Assembly: GCF_001570585.1 (NCBI RefSeq)
Contig: NZ_BBXF01000002.1
Location: forward strand, 248,001-312,000
Length of the DNA stretch: 64,000 nucleotides
Reading direction: 5' to 3'
Source: Herbidospora daliensis
Lineage (GTDB): Bacteria; Actinomycetota; Actinomycetes; Streptosporangiales; Streptosporangiaceae
Shown: positions 26,850-35,411 of the stretch, one piece after another
Numbering within the stretch: the stretch's first letter is position 1
Layout of the letters: the number at the start of each line of letters is the position of its first letter
Notes under the pieces: model-generated
Databases searched by the model: none
Seen by the model: only the letters and a program-made list of their open reading frames with translations
Told to the model about the DNA's origin: nothing
Made by a program: the position numbers and the translations under genes

Positions 26850-27398
26850 ATGAAGATCAAAAACGCCCTGGTCGCGTTCGGCCTGGTGTCGGTGGCGCTG
26901 CCGCTCGCACTGGTCACCACGAGCCCGGCGCTCGCCGCGGGGATCCCCTGGGACATGGGGAGCGACACCTGCGACACGGTCACGATCAAGTCGCTGGCCA
27001 ACAACCAGTACGTCGCCGCCGAGGTCGACTACGCCGGATACTATTCCGGCATGCTGCGGGCCCGGACGAAATCGCCCGGCGCCTGGGAGAAGTTCTCCCT
27101 GTGCCCCGGCCCCGGCTACAAAACGCTCTACTCCCTCGGCGCCAAGCGCTATGTGAGCGCGGAGAAGAACTACACCGGCGCCGACAAGGGCATGCTGCGG
27201 GCGCGTGCCGACAGCTTCAAATCGTTCGAGCAGTTCGCGGTCGACTGCGAGGCCGACACCGAACACTGCACGATCAGGTCGATCGCCACCGGTAAATACG
27301 TGAGCGCCGAACTGGCTTATGCGAACGACGGCTACGCCATGCTCCGCGCGCGGGCCGACACCGTCGGGTCATACGAGAGGTTCCTGATCACCATCTGA
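26850..27398 (+). CDS. Secreted fascin-like beta-trefoil protein
   Basis: A 182-residue exported protein. After a signal peptide (ending SPALAAG) there are three repeats of about 45 residues with the pattern x-I-x-S-L-A-x-x-x-Y-V-x-A-E ... M-L-R-A-R-x-x-x-x-x-x-W/F/Y-E-x-F: at about residues 45-84, 91-130 and 138-180 (MLRART..AWEKF, MLRARADSFKSFEQF, MLRARADTVGSYERF). This is the fascin/beta-trefoil pattern seen in several secreted actinobacterial proteins, usually attached to glycoside hydrolases; here it stands alone. A sugar-binding role is possible but not shown. It ends at a clear terminator. Confidence 0.75.
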   Translation: MKIKNALVAFGLVSVALPLALVTTSPALAAGIPWDMGSDTCDTVTIKSLANNQYVAAEVDYAGYYSGMLRARTKSPGAWEKFSLCPGPGYKTLYSLGAKRYVSAEKNYTGADKGMLRARADSFKSFEQFAVDCEADTEHCTIRSIATGKYVSAELAYANDGYAMLRARADTVGSYERFLITI

Positions 27399-27433
27399 AA
27401 ACGAGCGGGCCTCCACGGAGGACCCGCCCGTTT
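27398..27433. terminator. Bidirectional terminator hairpin
   Basis: A near-perfect stem, AAACG-A-GCGGG-C-CTC with CACG loop and GAG-A-CCCGC-C-CGTTT, between the convergent fascin-like and CBM2 genes. The A and T runs at its ends let it serve both strands. Confidence 0.75.
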
Positions 27434-27440
27434 CCCATCC

Positions 27441-27863
27441 CTAATAGGTGATGGTGCACGAACTGGACGTGGGGGTCGGGTGCGTCACACCCGACGTGGG
27501 CATCCGGATGTCGAATCCGAAGTAGGCGGCCTTGCCCGCCGCGATGACGTGGTTGTAACCCACGGGAGCCCATACATCGGGCGCCGGATTCGTCGTGTTC
27601 CAATATTGCGCGACGACCGCGACGGACGGCCAATCGATGACCGTCTGCCACGTGGTCGACGGCGTCGTGCCGGTGTTGGAGATCTTCGCCTCCACCGTCC
27701 ACTTGTACTTGCCGTCGATCGTCCCGATCCAGTTCGCCTTGAACGTCAACGTGCAGGTGGTGGCGGCGCCGGCGGGGGTCGCCGGGGTGAGCACGCTCGC
27801 CGCGCCGAGCAGGGCGACCACCAGCCAGGCGGTCAGTCGCCGGCGTACACGTCGTTCTGTCAT
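27441..27863 (-). CDS. Secreted stand-alone CBM2-like cellulose-binding protein
   Basis: A 140-residue exported protein. Signal peptide ends near TPAGAATT. The mature part has the CBM2 hallmarks: a Cys near the start and another near the end (TCTLTF and SSSCTITY), conserved aromatic residues (WTVEAKISNTGTTPSTTWQ, NTTNPAPDVWAPVGYNHVIAAG). CBM2 modules bind crystalline cellulose or chitin. No enzymatic domain is attached. It lies beside two other small secreted proteins, which suggests an extracellular set. Confidence 0.8.
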   Translation of the reverse strand: MTERRVRRRLTAWLVVALLGAASVLTPATPAGAATTCTLTFKANWIGTIDGKYKWTVEAKISNTGTTPSTTWQTVIDWPSVAVVAQYWNTTNPAPDVWAPVGYNHVIAAGKAAYFGFDIRMPTSGVTHPTPTSSSCTITY

Positions 27864-27993
27864 GGGCCTCTCCTGTCAGGAAGCGCGCGCATTCAATACA
27901 CGCGAAGGCGATGATCGAACGGTACGGTCGGCGTCGAATACGGTCAATTAATCTGAAACTTTCAGCGTTTCGACAATCGCCTATTCGAATTCC

Positions 27994-28572
27994 CTATTCA
28001 GGTCGGGCCCGCACTCCGTCGAGAGCGAATCCGAGAACACGTTCACGCTGTTCTCCGTCGACGTACCCGGCACCGACGATGCCGCCGATCATGCGCACCA
28101 GATCGTCGAAGGAGACGTCGGGCCGGAGTTCTCCGGCGCTCCGCGCACGCGCGAACAGCGGCTCGCCCGCGGCGTAGATCGCCTCCCGGCACGACCGGAA
28201 CATCTCGGACTCGCGGTTGAGCGCCTCGGAGAGGGCGCGTTTGGTGGCGATGTACGCGACGAAGCGGCCCAGCCAGGTGGCGAGGGCGTCCCACGGCGGC
28301 AGGTCGGCGACGTCGTCGGCCGCGCGGCAGAGTTCCTCCACCTCTCCGACGTAGACGGTGTCGAACAGGTCCTGCCGGGTGGGGAAGTTGCGGTAGAGGG
28401 TGCCGATGCCCACGCCCGCGCGGCGGGCGATGTCCTCCAGCGACGCGTTGGCGCCGTTCTCGGCGAAGGCTTCGCGGGCGGCCTTGAGCAGCGCGTCGAA
28501 GTTGCGCCGCGCGTCGGCGCGGTGCGGACGGCGTACGGCGACACCCCGCCCACCGGCCGTGTCGTAAGTCAC
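27994..28572 (-). CDS. TetR-family transcriptional regulator
   Basis: A 192-residue repressor-type protein. The helix-turn-helix is clear (ALLKAAREAFAENGANASLEDIARRAGVGIGTLYRNFPTRQDLFDTVY); the C-terminal ligand domain matches the common YfiR/SbtR-like shape. Start GTG 28572 with GGAGG four bases before. It is divergent from the MFS transporter gene; two operator-like palindromes lie between them, so it probably represses that gene. Confidence 0.9.
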   Translation of the reverse strand: MTYDTAGGRGVAVRRPHRADARRNFDALLKAAREAFAENGANASLEDIARRAGVGIGTLYRNFPTRQDLFDTVYVGEVEELCRAADDVADLPPWDALATWLGRFVAYIATKRALSEALNRESEMFRSCREAIYAAGEPLFARARSAGELRPDVSFDDLVRMIGGIVGAGYVDGEQRERVLGFALDGVRARPE

Positions 28573-28585
28573 CGGTCCTCCCCGG

Positions 28586-28632
28586 TTAACTGGAGGGGAG
28601 CCTCCGCTAATCTGGAGGCACTCCTCAAGTTA
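28586..28632. promoter_or_regulatory. Two tandem TetR operator-like palindromes
   Basis: Two 25-base near palindromes, 28586-28610 (TTAACTGGAGG..CCTCCGCTAA) and 28608-28632 (TAATCTGGAGG..CTCCTCAAGTTA), start 22 bases apart and share three bases. They lie between the divergent regulator and transporter genes, the normal place for a TetR operator. Confidence 0.6.
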
Positions 28633-28683
28633 GCAGATCGGGTCGTCGTCGGCCGTCGCCACGGCACCCGTCGAAGGATTCCC

Positions 28684-30084
28684 ATGTCACGAACCACCGC
28701 ATCGCCGCGGCGTACCTTCGCCGTGCTGGCGTCGGCCGCCGCCGCGTTCTCCGTCCTCCAATCGCTGGTCAGCCCCGTGTTGCCGACCATCCAGCGGGAC
28801 CTCGGCACCACCCAGAGCGCCGTCGCTTGGGTGCTGACCGCCTGGTTGTTGTCGGCCTCCGTCGCGACCCCCCTTCTCGGCCGGATCGGCGACATGATCG
28901 GCAAGCGGCGCATCCTGCTGATCGCCCTCGGCGCGACCGTGGCCGGCTGCCTCCTGGCCGCCCTCGCCCCCAACATCGGCGTGCTGATCTGCGCCCGGGT
29001 GATCCAGGGCCTCGGCGGCGCCCTGTTCCCGGTGTCGTTCGGCATCATCCGCGACGAGTTCCCCGCCGAGCGGGTGCCCTCGGCCGTCGGCGGCCTGTCG
29101 GCGATCCTGGCCGCCGGAGGCGGCGCGGGCATCGTGTTGTCGGGCCCGATCGTCGCCGCCCTGGGCTGGCGGTGGTTGTTCTGGATCCCGATGGTCCTGG
29201 TCGCCGCGGCCGCCGTGATGGTGGCCCGGTACGTGCCCGAATCGCCGGTGCGCACCCCCGGCCGCGTCGCCTGGCCGGCCGCGATCCTGCTGTCGGGCTG
29301 GCTGGTGGCCCTGCTGGTCCCGCTCAGCAAGGCGTCCTCCTGGGGCTGGGGCTCCCCCATCGTGATCACCCTGTTCGTGCTCGCCGCGATCGGCTTCACC
29401 GCCTGGGTCTGGGTCGAGCTGCGGTCGCGCGACCCGCTCGTCGACATGCGCATGATGCGCCGCCCGGTGGTCTGGACGACCAACCTGGTGGCCCTGCTGT
29501 TCGGCGCCGGCATGTTCGCCGTCACCGGCTTCCTCCCGGTGTTCCTGCAGATCCCGGCCGGCACCGGCTACGGCTTCGGCTTCACCGTCGCCCAGGCCGG
29601 GCTGGTGATGCTCCCGATGCTCGCGACCATGTCGCTGGGCGGCTTCCTGAGCGGCCCGCTGGGCAGGCTCGCCGGCGCCAAGGCCCAGTTGGTGGGCAGC
29701 GCCCTGCTCAGCACCGCCTCCTGCGTCGCCTTCACCCACTTCCACGACCGTCCCTGGAAGATCGCGGTCGCCGGCGCGGTGTTCGGCCTCGGCCTCGGTT
29801 TGGCGTACGCGGGCATGAGCAGCCTCATCGTCCAGGGCGTGCCCCCGCACCAGACCGGCGTGGCCAGCGGCATGAACGCCAACATCCGCAACATCGGCGG
29901 CTCGATCGGCACCGCGGTCTTCGCCTCGGTCGTCACCGCGCACCTGCAGCCCGGCGGCTCGCCCGCCGAGTCGGGCTTCACGTGGGGCTTCCTGCTGCTG
30001 GCCGCCACGTCGGCGATCACCGTCGTGCTGGCGCTGCTGGTCCCTACCGTCCGGCGGCAAGCAGCCGTGCCGCTTCAGGCGTGA
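28684..30084 (+). CDS. MFS drug transporter (DHA2-type)
   Basis: A 466-residue membrane protein with 14 or so hydrophobic segments. Family motif A is visible as LLGRIGDMIGKRRILL after the second helix, and motif C-like SGPIVAALGWRWLFWI in the fifth. It would export a drug or metabolite with the proton gradient. Start ATG 28684 with AAGGA five bases upstream. The TetR gene before it probably controls it. Its last 41 bases overlap the convergent AraC gene. Confidence 0.86.
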   Translation: MSRTTASPRRTFAVLASAAAAFSVLQSLVSPVLPTIQRDLGTTQSAVAWVLTAWLLSASVATPLLGRIGDMIGKRRILLIALGATVAGCLLAALAPNIGVLICARVIQGLGGALFPVSFGIIRDEFPAERVPSAVGGLSAILAAGGGAGIVLSGPIVAALGWRWLFWIPMVLVAAAAVMVARYVPESPVRTPGRVAWPAAILLSGWLVALLVPLSKASSWGWGSPIVITLFVLAAIGFTAWVWVELRSRDPLVDMRMMRRPVVWTTNLVALLFGAGMFAVTGFLPVFLQIPAGTGYGFGFTVAQAGLVMLPMLATMSLGGFLSGPLGRLAGAKAQLVGSALLSTASCVAFTHFHDRPWKIAVAGAVFGLGLGLAYAGMSSLIVQGVPPHQTGVASGMNANIRNIGGSIGTAVFASVVTAHLQPGGSPAESGFTWGFLLLAATSAITVVLALLVPTVRRQAAVPLQA

Positions 30085-31039
30085 CCCCGGTCCAGCGGCG
30101 GAAGGCCCGGTAGAAGGAGTTGGCGTCGTCGTAGGCCAGCAGGTAGGCGATCTGCGACGTGGTCAGCGACCGATCGCTCAGGTAGAGGCGGGCCAGCCCT
30201 TCCCGAGTGCCGCTAAGCACGGCCTGATAGCTGGTGCCCTCCGCCTGCAACTGCCGCTGAACGGTCCGCGGACTGAGCATGAGCTGCGCCGCGACGGCGT
30301 CGATCGAACTCTCCCCGGCGGGCAGCCGCTCGTGCAGCGCCGCCCGCACCCGCTCGGCAGTGGTGTCGGACGCGGTCAGCTCCGACAACCGGCGGCGCAG
30401 TTCCGGCGCGAAGAACGTCCACATCGACTCGTCCTCGGTGAGGAACGGCAGGGCGGCATCCGCAGCGGAGAACGTCACACTGTCGACCTCGGCCTCGACG
30501 ATGCCCGACCCGAAATAGGAGATCAGCGCGGCCGACGGGGCCGGAGCCCCCCGCATGCCCACCCGAGTGGGCAGCACCTCACCCCGCGTCCCGATACGCG
30601 CCAGCGCCACCCAGAACGCGAACTCACCGACGACGAGCAACCGCGGCGGCGGGGGCCCGTCGGGCCACCCGAACGTGATCGTCAGCCCGTCGCGGTCGGC
30701 GGCGACGTCGAGCCGGACCGGCCCGATGAGCGGCTTGAACGCCGCGATGCGCTCGGCCGCGGTACGCAGGTCGGCGCTGCACAACGCCGCGAAGATCGGC
30801 GGGTTGAACACCTCGACCGACAGCGCCCGCCCGATCCGCGCCGCCAGATCGGGATCGTCGGCCTCGGCGTCGATCGCCTCCCAGAACCGGTAGTACTCCT
30901 CGATCGTCATGGTGACCGGCCCCTGCGCGAAGACCCCGGCCGGCAGCCGAGCCCGCCGCAACACCCGGGCGACGGAGATCCCGAGGTCGTGCAGCAGCGC
31001 CCGCGCGCCCGGGTCGAGAGTGAACCGCTCTGAGGCCAT
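30044..31039 (-). CDS. AraC-family transcriptional regulator (arabinose-binding-domain type)
   Basis: A 331-residue regulator of the OruR/ArgR-like group. The N-terminal ~190 residues match PF12625 (RVLRRARLPAGVFA, TMTIEEYYRFWEAID). The C-terminal helix-turn-helix pair is at about 240-325 (SPRTVQRQLQAEGTSYQAVL and IAYLLAYDDANSFYRAFRRWTGVTPEA). ATG 31039 was taken because the family start (ERFTLDPGARALLHDLG) follows. It is divergent from an SDR gene 121 bases away and likely controls it. Confidence 0.87.
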   Translation of the reverse strand: MASERFTLDPGARALLHDLGISVARVLRRARLPAGVFAQGPVTMTIEEYYRFWEAIDAEADDPDLAARIGRALSVEVFNPPIFAALCSADLRTAAERIAAFKPLIGPVRLDVAADRDGLTITFGWPDGPPPPRLLVVGEFAFWVALARIGTRGEVLPTRVGMRGAPAPSAALISYFGSGIVEAEVDSVTFSAADAALPFLTEDESMWTFFAPELRRRLSELTASDTTAERVRAALHERLPAGESSIDAVAAQLMLSPRTVQRQLQAEGTSYQAVLSGTREGLARLYLSDRSLTTSQIAYLLAYDDANSFYRAFRRWTGVTPEAARLLAAGR

Positions 31040-31076
31040 CTCCCCATGCTGGCACGGTTGGCGCGAATGGCAAGTA

Positions 31077-31090
31077 GGAAGGCGTCTTCC
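31077..31090. promoter_or_regulatory. Inverted repeat in the AraC-SDR intergenic region
   Basis: GGAAG-GCGT-CTTCC, in the 121 bases between the divergent genes. A binding site for a regulator is possible; AraC proteins more often use direct repeats, so this is weak. Confidence 0.3.
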
Positions 31091-31160
31091 GCTAGTTCCC
31101 TGGCGCGCTCTCCCGCCTAACGTAATGACCACGCCACCGCGACGACGAACGGAGACCATC

Positions 31161-31976
31161 ATGACCAGCACGATCCTCATCACCGGCAGCTCCAGCGGCA
31201 TCGGCCGGGCCACCGCGAAGCACTTCCACGAGCAGGGCTGGAACGTCATCGCCACGATGCGCAGCCCCGAACACGAAACCGAGCTCACCACCCTGGACAA
31301 CGTGCTCGTCACCCGTCTCGACGTACAGGACTCCGCCTCGATCAAGGCGGCGGTCGACGCCGGCCTGGCGCGCTTCGGCCGCATCGACGCCCTGCTCAAC
31401 AACGCCGGCTACGGCGCCTACGGCGTGCTGGAGGCCACCCCGATGGACAAGATCCACCGCCAGTTCGACGTGAACGTCCTGGGCCTGCTGGAGACGACCA
31501 AGGCCGTCCTCCCGCACCTGCGCGCCAACGGAAGCGGCACCGTCGTCAACGTGTCCTCGATCGGCGGCAAGATCACCCTCCCCCTCGGCACCCTGTACCA
31601 CGGCACCAAGTTCGCCGTCGAAGGACTGAGCGAGGCCCTGCACTACGAACTCGCGGCGATCGGCGTGAACGTCAAAATCGTCGAGCCCGGCTTCGTCAAC
31701 ACCGACTTCGCCGGCCGCTCCCTCGACTTCACCAACGACGAGAACCTGCCCGAATACCAGAAACTGGTGGGAGCGTTCTTCACCGCCCAGGGCCAGATGA
31801 GCACCGCCGGCGACGAACCCGAGGTCGTCGCCGAGACCATCTGGGCAGCGGTGACCGACGGCACCGACCGCCTCCGCTACACGGCGGGCCAGTACGCCGC
31901 CGACCTGCTCGCCACCCGCGCCGCGGCCGACGACGCGACGTTCATCGGCGGGATCAAGCTCCAGTTCGGCCTCTGA
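31161..31976 (+). CDS. Short-chain dehydrogenase/reductase (SDR)
   Basis: A 271-residue classical SDR. The NAD(P) motif is TGSSSGIGRA (residues 8-17), the NNAG motif lies at 80-83, and the catalytic triad is S133 (VSS), Y146 and K150 (YHGTK). It reduces or oxidises a carbonyl or alcohol; the substrate is unknown. A GGAGA ribosome site precedes the ATG. The divergent AraC regulator is its likely control. Confidence 0.88.
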   Translation: MTSTILITGSSSGIGRATAKHFHEQGWNVIATMRSPEHETELTTLDNVLVTRLDVQDSASIKAAVDAGLARFGRIDALLNNAGYGAYGVLEATPMDKIHRQFDVNVLGLLETTKAVLPHLRANGSGTVVNVSSIGGKITLPLGTLYHGTKFAVEGLSEALHYELAAIGVNVKIVEPGFVNTDFAGRSLDFTNDENLPEYQKLVGAFFTAQGQMSTAGDEPEVVAETIWAAVTDGTDRLRYTAGQYAADLLATRAAADDATFIGGIKLQFGL

Positions 31977-32027
31977 TCCTTCAGATCGCAGATGACCTGG
32001 TCGACGCCCCGGGCCGTGGTGGTTGAC

Positions 32028-34190
32028 TCAGTCGGCCACGGGGCGCCAGCGGGCCGCGCCGCGGACGGCGTTCGCACCGCCGGCGACTCCGATGGCGATC
32101 GAGAACACCGCGGCCGTCACGGCCACGTTCACCAGCAGGCTCCACGACAACTCTCCCGACCTCGACATCGCCACGAAGAAGTTGCCCTGCCAAGCCGCTA
32201 TCGCCACCCCGGCCGAGACCGCGATCAGGCACGGGACCACGAGGTTCCAGGCGGCCACGCCGAACACAAACCGGCGCCGCTCGGTGAGCACGGTCAACGG
32301 TGCCAGCGCGGCCGTGAACGTCAGGAACTCGGCCGCCGAACTGAACCCCATGGCCGTCAAGAGCACACTCAGCACGATCGTGACCAGGAAAACCACCCAA
32401 GCGGAGATGGTCGTCAACCGATTCGACCCCTGCGCCCAAGAGTCTCCGGGGCGGTTCAGCTCCGCCATGGCGAACGCCCGATGCGCCTCCTCGTTCACGT
32501 GCGCAGCCAGCCCGCCTGTCCCGACCGCCGAGACGACGACGAGTTCCTGAACCCGCGGCCAAGCGCTTCGCTCATTCGTCAGGCGCACGTGCACGTCGTC
32601 GCCGCTCCGCCGGAATTGACCGAACAGCGTCTGCGCCCGGATATCGCCGTCCCGCAACGACACCCGATTCCCGGCACAGTCCGCCACCAGCCCGTCCAGG
32701 GCAGCGCACGACCCCCAGAGCCGTCTCGGCTGTGTCTCATCCTCCGGAGCCACCACACCCAGCAGCGCCGAGCCCACCGGGAGATCCCCGGCGAAGGACT
32801 CGATCGACTCCCGGTCGAGGTAAGGAGAGCTGACGACCAGAACGCTGTCCTGGAGACTTCGCTGGAATTCGAGGGCTCTCTCTGACGAGTCGCCGAGTCT
32901 GCTCGTCCACACCTGAGCCTGTACGACGATCCCGATCCCGATGACGATCACCCCGGTCAGGCGGACGACGATGCCAGGACGCGCGGCCGTCCACCTCCCC
33001 GCGATCAGCATCGCCACGTACCCCGCTTTCGCCGCCCGTGCTGCCATCGCGCCGCCGAACCGCTGGATCACGATCGCCGACGCCGAAGGAAGCGCGGCCC
33101 ACAACACCGCCGTGCCGCCGAGATAGGCCAGGAACCCGAACATGCGCGGCAGGTAAGGGGTGATCACGACCCCCACCAGCCCGGCCACCCCCGCGACGAG
33201 CCTCCACCGGGGCACCCGCCCCGCGAACGTCCGGGGACGCCCCGATCGGCCGGCCGCGTCCACGCGGTGCAGCGTCACGATGGCCAGCAGCACGAAGACG
33301 ACAGAGCCGGCCACAGTCGGCGGAACGGCCCACAACCACGCGCGAGTGTCGTCGGAGTCGATCACAAACCCCGGCCCCGGCAGCCGGACGTCGGTAATCA
33401 AGGTGACCAGGTAGGGCGTCAGACCGATCACCGCACCGGCCAGCGCCGGAACGACGCCCTCACCCACGTTCAGCAGAGCCCGGTGTCGCCACGAAGCGCC
33501 CAGGGCCGCCAGCAGCTCCGTCCGCCGATCCCTGGCCGCAGACCCGGATCGAACGGCGACGACCAGCAGAACAGCCGCCGCGACACCCAACGTGGCCGCC
33601 AACATGGTGAGGAACTGTCCGATCGGCGCGACATCCCGTGAGTCGCCGATCAGCATGGTGTCGACCCCGCCGAACCGCTTGATCCCGCGCCAGCCCTCAT
33701 ACCCGCCGTCGACGTCGGGCCGCACGTACGCCAACCGCTCGCCCGGAGAAGACAGCCCCGCATCTCCGATGAGCCCGGCGAACGTCCCGTACCTGTGCAG
33801 AATGCGCTCGCTGGAGCCGGCTTCCAGGAGCGCCGGCGATAGGAACACCTCACCCCGTTCGGGCCAGCGAGGCAGTCCAGGTGGCGGATCGATGGACTCG
33901 GCGAGCGGCTCCACATGGATCACCGAGTGCGGCACGGTTCCGACAGCGTCCCTGTTGATGTTCAGCCACGCGGCAGGAGCGCGCACGCCGTCGCCCGCGG
34001 GCACCGGCCCGCGCGCCGCGTCCCGCTGCGCACGACCGTCATAAGTCGCCACGACGACGAGGCCGGCCAGCATCGTCGTCGTCAACACCGCCGAGGCCAG
34101 CAGCAGCCCGGCGAACCTGATCCGACTTCCCGGCGCGCCCCTCCCGGCCGCGAACCCGATGCGCAGCAGTTGCCGCCACAGAGGGCTCAT
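32028..34190 (-). CDS. FtsX-like ABC transporter permease
   Basis: A 720-residue membrane protein. A hydrophobic segment near residues 26-48 starts the protein; the middle has four or five helices (FLTMLAATLGVAAAVLLVVAV onward), and a second group of helices lies after about residue 570, with a large outside region in between. This is the layout of long FtsX/MacB-type permeases that move lipids, peptides or bacteriocins, or confer resistance. ATG overlaps the ATPase stop by 4 nt, so the two form one transporter. With the small exported protein just upstream, it resembles lactococcin 972-type loci, whose membrane partner is also of about 700 residues. Confidence 0.82.
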   Translation of the reverse strand: MSPLWRQLLRIGFAAGRGAPGSRIRFAGLLLASAVLTTTMLAGLVVVATYDGRAQRDAARGPVPAGDGVRAPAAWLNINRDAVGTVPHSVIHVEPLAESIDPPPGLPRWPERGEVFLSPALLEAGSSERILHRYGTFAGLIGDAGLSSPGERLAYVRPDVDGGYEGWRGIKRFGGVDTMLIGDSRDVAPIGQFLTMLAATLGVAAAVLLVVAVRSGSAARDRRTELLAALGASWRHRALLNVGEGVVPALAGAVIGLTPYLVTLITDVRLPGPGFVIDSDDTRAWLWAVPPTVAGSVVFVLLAIVTLHRVDAAGRSGRPRTFAGRVPRWRLVAGVAGLVGVVITPYLPRMFGFLAYLGGTAVLWAALPSASAIVIQRFGGAMAARAAKAGYVAMLIAGRWTAARPGIVVRLTGVIVIGIGIVVQAQVWTSRLGDSSERALEFQRSLQDSVLVVSSPYLDRESIESFAGDLPVGSALLGVVAPEDETQPRRLWGSCAALDGLVADCAGNRVSLRDGDIRAQTLFGQFRRSGDDVHVRLTNERSAWPRVQELVVVSAVGTGGLAAHVNEEAHRAFAMAELNRPGDSWAQGSNRLTTISAWVVFLVTIVLSVLLTAMGFSSAAEFLTFTAALAPLTVLTERRRFVFGVAAWNLVVPCLIAVSAGVAIAAWQGNFFVAMSRSGELSWSLLVNVAVTAAVFSIAIGVAGGANAVRGAARWRPVAD

Positions 34191-34873
34191 GCCCTGGTCT
34201 CCGCCAGATCGCCGCCACGCAGGTCGAATCTACGATCGGCCCGGCCGGCCACCGCCTCGTCGTGGGTCACCACGAGCAGCGCGCAGTCACGCACGCGCGG
34301 CAGGGTGAACAGCAAGTCCGCCACCGACTCGCGGGCCTCCCGGTCGAGCGCGCCGGTGGGTTCGTCGGCGAGCAGCAGCACAGGCTCAGTGATCAACGCC
34401 CGCGCAACGGCCGTGCGCTGCCGCTCCCCGCCGGACAACAGCCCCGTCGGCGTTCCGGAGACCGGCACACCCAGGTCACCGAGCAGCGCCTCGGCGTCCT
34501 GATAAGCCTTCCTGCGCGGTTGCCCGGCCAGCAGCGCCGCGATGGCCACATTCTCGACCGGCGACAATTCAGGCAGCAACTCCCCGAATTGAAAGACCAT
34601 GCCGATGTACGTGCGCCGGTGCTCAGCCAGACGCCGCTTGGGCATCTCGAGGATGTTCTCCCCGGCGACGTAGATCGCTCCGTCGTCGGGCGTGGTGAGC
34701 CCCATGATGCAGTTCAGCAGGGTGGTCTTACCGGTCCCGCTGGGCCCGCAGAGAACCGCCGATTCTCCCGATCGGAGCTCACATGAAAGCGTCCCGAACA
34801 GGTGGCGACCGGAAACCGCCAATCGCAGCTTCTCGATCCTCAGTACCGAACGCCCGTGAACACGGCTGACCAT
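34187..34873 (-). CDS. ABC transporter ATP-binding protein (MacB/LolD-like)
   Basis: A 228-residue ATPase. Walker A GPSGTGKTT, Q-loop MVFQFGELLPELSPVENV, signature LLSGGERQRTAVARAL, Walker B LLLADEPTGALD and switch His in VTHDEA are all intact. Start ATG 34873 with GAAGG nine bases upstream; GTG 34891 is possible. It powers the large FtsX-like permease. A terminator-like hairpin separates it from the small exported protein gene. Confidence 0.87.
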   Translation of the reverse strand: MVSRVHGRSVLRIEKLRLAVSGRHLFGTLSCELRSGESAVLCGPSGTGKTTLLNCIMGLTTPDDGAIYVAGENILEMPKRRLAEHRRTYIGMVFQFGELLPELSPVENVAIAALLAGQPRRKAYQDAEALLGDLGVPVSGTPTGLLSGGERQRTAVARALITEPVLLLADEPTGALDREARESVADLLFTLPRVRDCALLVVTHDEAVAGRADRRFDLRGGDLAETRA

Positions 34874-34899
34874 GAAACTCGCCTTCTGCACAGTCGAGA

Positions 34900-34933
34900 A
34901 ATGCCGGGCGGAGCAGCGACTCCGCCCGGCATT
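34900..34933 (-). terminator. Strong terminator/attenuator between exported-peptide gene and transporter genes
   Basis: A perfect 14-base stem (AATGCCGGGCGGAG / CTCCGCCCGGCATT) with a six-base loop, nine bases after the small gene's stop codon. On the minus strand it ends in ATTTC. Such hairpins after a peptide gene limit read-through to the transporter genes. Confidence 0.7.
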
Positions 34934-34941
34934 AAGTATTG

Positions 34942-35301
34942 CTACTCGTCCCAGGCGCTGCAGTCATCCGGGAGTACCGGAATGCTGACGCACGCGCGCA
35001 GGCTGGTCACCGTGGTTCCCGTGCCGCTCTGGACGGAGGTTCCCCAATTGGGGTTGTTGAGGTTGAACACCGAGCTTCCCGAGCCGCTGCGGGTGTAGTT
35101 GGCGTACGTGTGGCCCGGGTTGGTCTGCCAGCTGTTGTTCTGCAGCACCACCCGCGTGCCCGAGGTGTAGGCGTGGGCGTAGTCCTCGGTCGCGCTCAGC
35201 GCGGACGCGCCGAACACGGGCAGAAGGGCGGCGGCACCGATGACACCCCCGACGAGCAGACCAGTCTTCTTTATCAGGAAGCGGCCACGATTGGACTCCA
35301 T
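34942..35301 (-). CDS. Small exported protein, bacteriocin-like candidate
   Basis: A 119-residue precursor. A signal peptide with a charged start and a hydrophobic core (TGLLVGGVIGAAALLPVFG) is followed by a likely cleavage after ALSA, leaving about 82 residues. The mature part is rich in Ser, Thr, Asn, Gly and aromatic residues (SWQTNPGHTYANYTRSG), with two Cys near the C-terminus (RACVSI and DDCSAW). It has AAGGG before ATG 35301. I do not recognise a clear family: its gene arrangement (peptide, ABC ATPase, long permease) matches lactococcin 972-type loci, but the sequence lacks that family's typical Trp-Gly pattern. Antimicrobial function is only a possibility. Confidence 0.7.
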   Translation of the reverse strand: MESNRGRFLIKKTGLLVGGVIGAAALLPVFGASALSATEDYAHAYTSGTRVVLQNNSWQTNPGHTYANYTRSGSGSSVFNLNNPNWGTSVQSGTGTTVTSLRACVSIPVLPDDCSAWDE

Positions 35302-35334
35302 TGCGATACCCTTTCCGTGCATCGAAAAGATGTG

Positions 35335-35367
35335 CTGCGGGCGGAGGCTAAGGATTTTCGCCCGCAG
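35335..35367 (-). promoter_or_regulatory. 5' leader stem-loop of the exported-peptide gene
   Basis: Perfect 9-base stem CTGCGGGCG / CGCCCGCAG with a 15-base loop, in the untranslated leader 34-66 bases before the start codon. It may stabilise the transcript or regulate it. Confidence 0.5.
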
Positions 35368-35382
35368 CTCTTGACCTAGGTG

Positions 35383-35411
35383 ATCATGACAATTTCTTCT
35401 TTTGAAGTCAA
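35383..35411 (-). promoter_or_regulatory. Sigma-70-like promoter of the exported-peptide gene
   Basis: On the minus strand TTGACT (35411-35406) and CATGAT (35388-35383) are separated by 17 bases. The spacing is ideal and the -35 is one base from consensus. Transcription would begin near 35376, just ahead of the leader stem-loop. Confidence 0.5.
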
